DNA from: Streblospio benedicti
Lineage: Eukaryota; Annelida; Polychaeta; Spionida; Spionidae
Assembly: GCA_019095985.1 (NCBI GenBank)
Contig: CM032666.1
Span: 56,605,698-56,669,697 of the forward strand
Length of the DNA: 64,000 nucleotides
Direction of reading: 5' to 3'
The notes below the pieces were generated by a model, which ran no database searches, was not told the DNA's origin, and worked only from the letters and a program-made list of their open reading frames with translations. A program made the position numbers and the translations under genes. Shown one piece after another: positions 56,551 to 64,000 of the stretch; the stretch's first letter is position 1; every line of letters starts with the position of its first letter.

Positions 56551-58850
56551 ATGTTTTCTAGCATGGCAATTGATCAGGCACATGAGCAAAACAATGCTTT
56601 GGTGAAAGGTGATGGTGGGGCCATAGGCATACTTGATAATAAAAATGCTCTAACAAGATGGATGTTAGCAGGCCCTGAGCTATGCCGTATAGTAGGTGAA
56701 TTTGAGAATACTATTCTTAGGATGGAGGGTGACCATTCAACTTGCAATTTACATCATGGTGTGACACCTTCAGCAGAGAAGTAATTCCAAACTGATGTAA
56801 GGAATCTGATTCGTGTCATTGATGAACATGGAAACCCATTTCTTGATGAAGGTGTTGACTTATACAACATATATACTAAGAATGTTGTTGAGAAAGATGT
56901 TGTCAAAAGTGTTTATAGTATCGAAGAATTAGGACATAAGTTGTATAAGACCTTTGTAGAAAACAGACTTGAAACTTCAAACGAACATGTAATGGACCCA
57001 ATCAAAAAGATCAACTTACCTATCTTTTCCTCTCCGAGCATAAAGATACCAAGCAAGAATAAACGCCAACTGTCTTCTATGAAGCAGAATGCTAATCTGT
57101 TTAGTAGCTTATATATAGGATGTGAGTATCGTGATGGAGATATGAATACTTTCTTCAGCCATGAAAATCAAGCAGCACCACCAGCAATTGCTGCTGAAAT
57201 TGACCAATTACATAATGGTTCTAAATGTGAAATTGTAGGATGCCTTCAGAAGTTTGTACGTGTTGAAGATCAGAAAATATCTGAGCCCAAATGTGATGGA
57301 GTTGTACTTGATGGAGCAGCAGTTTTTAACATGCTGCAACCAAAAGCTAAGAAATCCACTTTTGATGACTATGCTGATGATGTATTTATTCCATTTGTTT
57401 CTAAAAAATTACAATCTTGTAAACATATAGATATTGTTTGGGACTCGTATATTGCTGATAGTGTGAAAAAACAAGAACGCAATAGACGTGGTGTTAGTGG
57501 CTTACGGCGAAAAGTAACAGCAACATCAAGAGTCCCAAAGAACTGGGCATCTTTCCTTCGATTGGACGAAAACAAAAACGAATTGTTTTCCTTTTTAAGT
57601 GAAAAAGTTACGACAATTAGAACTGAGGAAAAAGTTATATGTGCTACCAAAGGCATCAATGTTGTTTGTAATAGTGAAAGTGATTGTACATCACTGATGC
57701 CATGCTTCCAAGAAGAAGCTGATGGATGCATATTTTTGCATGTCCAGAACATGGTCAAGTTAGATCTACAAAAAGTAATGGTAGTAAGTGTTGATTCTGA
57801 TGTTGTTGTCCTAGCTGTTTCAGTTTTCCATGAAGTAGATATGGATGAACTGTGGGTATCATATGGTACTGGTATAAATAAGAAATACATCCCAGTCCAT
57901 GAAATTGCAGCATCACTAGGACCGTTTAAGGCAAGAGTTCTTCCGCTCTTTCATTCCTTAACAGGGTATGACACAACATCGGGATTCGAATACAAAGGGG
58001 AAAAAAGTGCATGGGATACATGGAATGTCTTTCCTGATTTCACAATGATATATATGTGTTTCCCAGTGCTTGCGGATATATTTTTATACTTCTCTCTCTC
58101 ACGTCTTTTTAGCAAGCATATTTCTACCAATGATAGATATAGCTGAAGACAGCAGCGAGCTGCTTGGGATGATGGTATCATTCTGGTCTCACAACCTTGG
58201 GGTCGTGAGTTCGAGTCCCGCCAGGGCCACTTGATATAGTCAAATGGAAGCTTAGGGTTGTAAAACCTGTCTTCAGCTATATCTATCGTTGGTAGAAAAT
58301 ATGCTTGCTAAAAAGACGTGAGAGAGAGAGCGAGAGAGAGAGAGAGGAGAGAGAGAGCGAGAGAGAGAGAGAGTATAAAGATTTGACAATGACCCTTTTA
58401 GAAATTGTCGATAATCCATCTGGCTGGAAGAATGTGATGCCTATATAAGAACGTTTTATAATTTTGTTGTATGATAGAACCAGCGATTCGATGAATGTTA
58501 ATGAATTACGAAAATCACTTATGTTGACAAATGGACAAATAGACAAGCTTCCACCAACACAGGGTGCACTTTATCAACATGTAAAAAGAGCAGTATATCA
58601 AGGTTCTTTTATATGGAGTCAAATTTTGTAACTTCGTCCAAACATTCCAGACCCAAATGAATGGGGTTGGCAAAAGGTGTCCGGGTACTGGTTGCCTTAC
58701 TGGACGGATCTACCTGAAGTAAATGCTGCATGTAGGGCACTGTTGAGGTGCAAATGTAAAAAGAAATGTTCTGCAGCATGTTCCTGCAAAAATAAAGGTT
58801 TACTGTGTACAGGAAACTGCAATTGTAGAGGAAGATGTAATCGTTCATAA
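56551..58850 (+). mobile_element. CXC-tailed multi-copy element protein, broken copy
   Basis: The reading starts in a conserved AIDQAHEQNN.. GDGGAIGILDN.. RWMLAGPELCRI region. It continues through a long open stretch (56941-58060) with DGAAVFNMLQPK, DIVWDSY, VVSVDSDVVVLAV and FHSLTGYDTTSGF, and ends in a tesmin/TSO1-type cysteine domain (CKCKKKCSAACSCKNKGLLC, 58740-58850). The D-x-D and GYDTT motifs suggest a PIN-like nuclease fold. I know this combination only as a high-copy invertebrate family; its transposon class is not certain. The copy is broken, with a few breaks plus the foldback inserted at 58085-58377. Confidence 0.65.
58085..58377. mobile_element. Foldback element with tRNA-like loop, copy 3, inserted in the CXC element
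   Basis: The loop (TGCTTGGGATGATGGTATCA.. AGTTCGAGTCCCGCCAGGGC) is nearly identical to that of copy 1. The arms (TCACGTCTTTTTAGCAAGCA.. GATATAGCTGAAGAC) are clearly diverged from copies 1 and 2 yet match each other almost perfectly. The right outer arm runs into a (GA)n tract (58321-58373), mirrored on the left by a short TCTCTCTC. The left acceptor-stem half is missing, as in copy 2. Confidence 0.75.
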
Positions 58851-60239
58851 ACTCATCAGCAGTGTAGTGTTGTATCATAATGCAATAAAATTATAAGTGT
58901 TTGGTTCAGTTTAGGATTATTGTCATGTGTATAGACCTTTCATGTGTAAGAAATATTAACAGTGAGTGTGTGTGATATTTAGGAAATATTGTATAGACAT
59001 AAAATGCTCTTTACATTGTCCCAGGAAGTATAGCATACCATCGATAAAGAAAGAATTAAACAATATCTTAATACGTCTTTGTTGATTATTTGGCATTAAA
59101 AAAGACATGGAATTCTTGCAAATACTTTGTTCAATCACAAAAAACCCGACAATCATACATCAAATAATCATCACTAACGAAAACAAATAATCTTAGGTAG
59201 ATTTCTTGTGAGTTAGAAGGAAGTATTACATAATCTTAACTTTCTTAAGTTCTCTTTGATATCTAAATGGTGTAATATACTTGTATAAATTCATGTTCAT
59301 TACGCTGCAAATGCAAACACAAAGTTCATTCAATTTTTCAATGATCAGCTCTGTATGCAGACTCCGTAATTATTAGACTCTGTATAGACTCCACTACTAT
59401 CACCTGTTTGTCTAGAGTCTGATAGTAGCAGGGAAAGTTAAATACAGTTTAATACACACGTGTTATTCCATGAAAAAGTTTTTCATAGTAAGGATCTTCT
59501 ATTTCCTCTAAACGATGTACCATTTCAAATAAATGTCTTTCATTCTGACAGTAATGGAGCAATGATTCTAGTTTTCAATATCATAGATATGAATATTCTC
59601 ACTGCATAAGATTGAAGAAAGGCAAAATATCGTCTGTCATTGAACTCATCACAACACATGTGAACACATTGAGATCACTTTGGAGGTCATGGACACTCCC
59701 GCTAATGGTTCATTATTTACCAGATATAAATGTTGAGTGCATTACACTTATTACAGTATGCACAAAGCCAATTTAACTGGAAGATGCTGCAAGGATGAAT
59801 AGCGTGAACTCATAGAATTCTTGAAATAGAATAACTCAACCCACTATTATTATTAACATTTGTAAAATATGTCAAAATTATGCTTTTAAATACTTTGTGT
59901 CGAATAAAGCTACGTTGGAAAATATTTATATGTCAGAGCAATATATAATCGATGTTTCGGGAATGTTTTGTCCGCAGACATTTTTGCGTTTGTGTCGAAA
60001 ATCAACCTTTATTCAATCATGAATGTAACCTCCGACCTTGTTTGTCATCTCCAAATACATTAGGATTGGATTGATATTCCCATGCCAAATTCAGTGTAAA
60101 AAAGTGGTGAAAGAATCCTGTCAAACATATACTAATTAAAAGAAACCTGGCATCAATGGCAGCCATCTTGGATTTGAAGTTTTAATGTTGTTTCAGTACC
60201 AAGTGTTTTCATGTCGACTGTCTTCAAGATTGATAATTT
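58851..60239. other. AT-rich stretch without an identified gene
   Basis: No coding signal on either strand. Near 60160 there is one more copy of the GCCATCTTGGAT repeat sentence seen at 46.9-47.3 kb. Confidence 0.5.
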
Positions 60240-60621
60240 TGCACATATTTTGTAGGTCCATTATATGGTCATACAGCATGCACATCACTGAATGTATTAA
60301 GGGCTGGTCTTTGTTCTAAGGCAGCTAATAAACTGCCACCAACAGATGATGCATTTTTACTGCATATTAAACTTGCACACATCAACTTTCAGTATGGAAG
60401 CAAGCTATAGTTGGCGTGCAAAGACCTCTACGATCCTCTAGAGTGGGGTTGGGTGAAATGTTCTGATCGCCCTTTGCCAATGATTATGAGTCAACCATGT
60501 GCTGTTCCAGTGTTAGAATGATATAGTTTGTGACTGCAAAAATGGAGAATGTATCAATACATGTAGTTGTCATGCAAATGATCAGGCATGCACATATGAA
60601 TGTGTATGTAGAGCCACATTA
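60240..60621 (+). mobile_element. Second broken CXC-element copy, C-terminal part
   Basis: Shows YGHTACTSLNVLRAGLCSKA, LPPTDDAFLLHIKLAHINFQ, PLEWGWVKC and a cysteine-rich end (CDCKNGECINTCSCH.., CTYECVCRA). It belongs to the same wider family as 56551-58850 but is a different, strongly diverged lineage. Broken, with several breaks; the N-terminal part is absent. Confidence 0.6.
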
Positions 60622-60772
60622 GCCGACGCCGCCGCGGCCGAGCGACGCGGCGACGGCGCCGCCGCGGCGGCAGCGGCGACGGCGGCGCCGCCGCCGCGCC
60701 GGCGGCGGCGACGACGGCGGCGGCGACGGCAGCGGCGGCACCACCGACGACGACGACGACGATGATGAGGGT
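60622..60772. repeat. Extremely GC-rich (GCC/GGC/GAC)n tract
   Basis: About 150 bp of GCCGCCGCGG-, CGGCGGCGAC- and finally GACGACGACGACGATGATGA-type triplets, in otherwise AT-rich DNA. It starts directly after the cysteine-rich end of the CXC-element copy, where relatives often have a run of acidic residues encoded by GAC/GAT. Confidence 0.85.
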
Positions 60773-61135
60773 AAATCTGGGTGTCTTAACCCCCAGACAT
60801 TGGAATCGTTTCGCCTGATTTTGTAGATGAACTTGGATAAGCAGATTGTGATGAATAATGAATATTTAATATTTTGCTGTCCTTCAATTGGAATCTTACA
60901 TATGTAAGTGTTGGTTTGTACGGCATTGTCAATAATGCATTTACTCTGGTATGAGAATTCTACTCACTTAATAAACATTCCTTTAAATTTACTTACGCAT
61001 GTTATAAAAAAAATCGTCTTCCAATCTGTTCCAAATTGAAGGTATAATATCAGCCATTTCGTGTAATTCTATTCTCATTTTTCTATAGAGGATGCACATT
61101 TCTTTCAGACGATAACATATTATATTTCTTTCCAG

Positions 61136-61431
61136 CTCCAGATGCAAGGACAAGGCAAAGGATAAAAGAGCGGTATGATAAGTTCCCAGCGCTGTACCGG
61201 GCTGAAATGATGGCATTCCGGCGGCAGTGTATCATTTCACTGCTCAAGCCTGAGTACAGCGTCACGGACGACATGGAATCATCAGCTCTGTCTCCCACCG
61301 TTTCACGCTCTTCATCCATAGAGATTATCTGGAGTGCCCACATCAATGATGGCCATTACTCTAAAGAAAAGGGCAATGTCAAACTTACATGCCCTCCTAT
61401 TCTACATTTTGACGTTCACATTCATGTATGA
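61136..61431 (+). CDS. Orphan exon-like segment, about 98 codons
   Basis: It starts after a good acceptor (TTTCTTTCCAG ending 61135) and stays open to a TGA at 61429-61431; a GTATGA donor at 61425 is an alternative end. The peptide opens PDARTRQRIKERYDKFPALY, followed by RAEMMAFRRQCIISLLKPEY, then a Ser-rich part. The first 190 nt have exon-like GC-rich codons. I do not recognise the protein. It could be a terminal exon of a gene whose other exons I cannot see. Confidence 0.4.
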
Positions 61432-61656
61432 CACAAATATAAGCTAAGTTCAAAGAAGTCCATACAGTCAAGAACACAAACGTTCGGTTGCCCTTTCATA
61501 CTCCCATTTTTCACCTATTCAATAAGGCACAATGCAAACCTTTGCAAACGTAGATTAGGTCAGCCAAATAAACGGCTGTTACATAACCTAATCACCTATA
61601 AGCAAGCTAATCAAACAATTGTTAATGCAGGCACCACATTGGATATGTCTGTCTGT

Positions 61657-61765
61657 ACCGAGGGAGCTTGCCTTAATGGACTGAGGGAGCTTGCCTTAAT
61701 GGACCGAGGAAGCTTGCCTTAATGGACCAAGGGAGCTCATAATTACATGGACCGACGAAGCTCGT
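61657..61765. repeat. 23-bp minisatellite, about 4.5 copies
   Basis: Unit GAGGGAGCTTGCCTTAATGG plus RCC/ACT; the first three copies are nearly identical and the later ones degenerate. Confidence 0.85.
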
Positions 61766-61984
61766 GTACAGAGGAAGCCTGCACCCATACTCAGTACTAC
61801 AGTCTGGACCAAAAACACATACTGTAAACAAAGTCGGCAGATCAAGTACGTCGACGCAACAAAATCTAGGTCACAATTTATTGTGTTGTACCATAATTAA
61901 GCTACAATGTTGCATTATTGCGTCGCTTCAGCTCAGCTGCTGAAGCATTGTATTGCGCATAACTGCTAAATGTTTAACGTTTGT

Positions 61985-61985
61985 T

Positions 61986-62064
<79 letters not shown>

Positions 62065-62195
62065 GTTTGTATGTATGTATGTATGTCTCCGGACAAGCTA
62101 GAGCTTTAACCGTTGCACCGATTTCGTTCAAACTTTACACGACTATGAGGTATGGGGGCGACACCAAAGTGATTCGATTTTGGGCGCTCTGCCAA
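61985..62195. repeat. (AACT)n and (TATG)n microsatellites with an associated conserved flank
   Basis: About 19 AACT units (61985-62062) and a short TATG run (to 62087) are followed by CTCCGGACAAGCTAGAGC.. ACCGTTGCACCGATTTCG.. TCAAACTTTACACGACTATG. Microsatellites joined to such a flank are typical of interspersed elements that carry a simple-sequence segment; the class is uncertain. Confidence 0.7.
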
Positions 62196-62859
62196 TTAAA
62201 TTTTGCTTTCTAGAAGTGCTTTTATGACATTTTTAATGATATTCAATGCACTTAGCCAGCAAGAAAAAAATCAATATTCTGACCAACCTTCAAAATTGAT
62301 TATTGGATTTGAAACTGATATTGATTATCATCTTGTTATTCAGTACTATTGTATGGCAACACAAATATCTTTTGCTGGATATATTGATTCTGATTCATTC
62401 TGATGTTTTCTCCTCAAATTCATAAATTTCTTGATTGTAAAGTATACATTATTTTAGTATATATCTTAATTGCCCATAAGTCAACGTCGTTCTAGCGACG
62501 CAGTGTTCTTTGAAGTTTTTTTGATCTAGTTTACATTGTAATTGATTGTTTGCTACTTTTAATGAATATTGCAGGGGTTAATACCTCGAGCAAAAATTGT
62601 GGAATTATGTACACTTAATTTGAACTTTTAGTCGAACAAAAATGGGCTGTCATTTTTGCGAGTGTCATTGTTCCCAAAAGATGTTTCATTATTACGCATT
62701 TGCTTTTTTAAAAAAACATGTATTTTTTTAAAAGACGGCCAAGAAAATGTCATTTATTGTAGTAGATGGTGATATGGTATAAATATAAAACGCACGTCCT
62801 GTTGTATACCTGCATTTTGTATTGGACGCGTTTGGCAGTTAGTATTTTATTGTTTACTA

Positions 62860-63600
62860 GCTGTTTACCCGGCGTTGTTCGGGTTGAAACAGATGAGATC
62901 CGGAACACATTACATGCTCCTTCCTCCCCATCCTTCCTCCTGTCCCACATCCCTCGAACCAGTTCTTTCCAGTATACAGGTATGTAACAGATTAAATACA
63001 TCTCCATCACCATCCTCCCATCATCATATGTCACAGCCATTTACACAGTAAATGTACTAAATTTGGCAATGATTGATCCCTCTAATATCCCTCCCCCAGC
63101 TACTGCTACCCATGGTAAACACGTACGGAGCAGTTTAAATGTCCCACTCACCCCTACCCTTCCTTCCACCCCCACCCCTCCCTCTCTTCTCTCCCCAACC
63201 CTCTCTACCCCATCCCCATCTAAACAGGTCCATAATTAATGCACCCCCTTCCTGCTGCTGCTCTGGTTGAAACGGAAGAGATCTGGAACATACTAAATGC
63301 CCCTCCCTTCCCATTCTTTCCCCTGTCCCACATCCCTCACACCAGCTCCCGTCACTATACAGGTCTTGGAAAGATTAAATACACCTCCATCACCTTCCTC
63401 CCACAGTCATATGTGACAGCCACACACACACTACATGTATGTGTCAATGCTTGATCTCTCTAACATCCCTCCCTCCAGCTACTCCTACCCCTGCTAAACA
63501 CGTGCAGACCATATAATGTCAATCACTCCCTTTCTGCTGCTGCTCGGGTTGAAATTGATGAGATCTGGAACGGATTAAATGCTCCTCCCTGCCTCACCAC
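62860..63600. repeat. Three long degenerate units (about 380 and 285 bp apart)
   Basis: TGAAACAGATGAGATCCGGA (62884), TGAAACGGAAGAGATCTGGA (63268) and TGAAATTGATGAGATCTGGA (63550) each lead into AATGCYCCTCCC and pyrimidine-rich sequence with CTGTCCCACATCCCTC. The first unit begins CTAGCTGTTTACCCGGCGTT, a motif seen at ends of dispersed invertebrate repeats. Non-coding. Confidence 0.7.
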
Positions 63601-63654
63601 CAGGCATACCCCCCCCCATATGGACACCAGCCATTCCAATCGAGAATGTTGGTT

Positions 63655-63880
63655 GGAAGAGTAGAGAACAGTGTACTGCGCGGGACTGTGGGAGTCCTGC
63701 GGGACAGTCCCGCCGGACTCCCGCAGGGCGGGACTGAGATCCCGTGAGATTTTACTGCCGGAGCGGGGTGGGAGTGGTCACAACACTCACAGGAGTGGGG
63801 CGGGAGTGGTCACATTGTCGACTTGCGGGATTTTTGCGGAACAGTGTTCCGCAACAATCCCGCGCTAGTCAAGAGACAAT
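63655..63880. repeat. GC-rich repeat with GCGGGACTG / GTGGGAGTGG words
   Basis: Contains inverted copies of GCGGGACTG..CAGTCCCGC and direct copies of GGGAGTGGTCACA (63770, 63807). It may start at the CAGTGTACTGCGCGGGA near 63669, a hAT-like end; no matching far end was seen inside the window. Confidence 0.45.
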
Positions 63881-64000
63881 AAAACAGTGTGGTTTTTGTC
63901 AATGCTCATGACACTTAGATCTTCATAGTAGTTCCACGAAAGTCCAGCAACAGTACCTTGATAGCGAAAGATGTGGGACAAAATTGAAGAATATCTAATA

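Noticed and set aside
57369-57890. 173-residue minus-strand frame
   Set aside because: Complement of the well-supported plus-strand CXC-element frame, with no family resemblance.
62884-63570. Hammerhead ribozyme suggested by GAAAC and TGATGAG words
   Set aside because: The core order and pairing of the three stems cannot be drawn, and the three copies do not keep the CTGATGA core.
1-64000. CRISPR arrays, operons, bacterial-type genes
   Set aside because: No direct-repeat/spacer pattern, and all confident genes are intron-rich animal genes.

Overview
The window is animal nuclear DNA from an invertebrate bilaterian. Genes are split into many short GT-AG exons in AT-rich introns, coding exons are clearly more GC-rich than their surroundings, and two deeply conserved animal genes can be followed exon by exon. 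The repeat fauna (tRNA-derived SINEs, hAT-like MITEs, a CR1/L2-like LINE tail, a CXC-tailed multi-copy element protein) fits a marine invertebrate, perhaps a lophotrochozoan. I cannot name the species.

Layout. (1) 36-10981, minus strand: the 5' third of CEP290, the ciliary transition-zone coiled-coil protein. It has 18 coding exons and 738 codons and runs off the left edge. (2) 10982-15374: intergenic or 5'-UTR DNA with a G-quadruplex run, a foldback element with a tRNA-like loop, a composite SINE, and the ARID2 promoter. (3) 15375-39273, plus strand: a complete ARID2 gene (BAF200, PBAF chromatin remodeller subunit). All 24 coding exons keep frame and give 1822 residues: ARID, armadillo-like region, RFX-like domain, long Q/P-rich exon, two C2H2 fingers and a conserved C-terminus. 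The 3' UTR ends near 40.98 kb. (4) 43132-45038: the first two coding exons of an acid (lysosomal/gastric-type) lipase; no further lipase exon was seen. (5) 45.1-64 kb: repeat-rich accessory DNA. It holds a 100-N assembly gap, three kinds of long perfect-hairpin foldbacks, satellites, two broken copies of a CXC-tailed element protein, two orphan exon-like segments, and an intact intronless 119-codon ORF at 53532 behind an RFX X-box and a TATA box.

CEP290 and ARID2 are transcribed divergently, about 4.4 kb apart between start codons. Palindromic RFX-type sites lie 63 bp upstream of the ARID2 ATG and 66 bp upstream of the 53.5-kb ORF. The most unusual features are the X-box/TATA/intronless ORF unit, the foldback family with an apical tRNA-like loop whose two arms match each other better than they match other copies, and local duplications that copied splice sites of CEP290 and ARID2 into the neighbouring introns.
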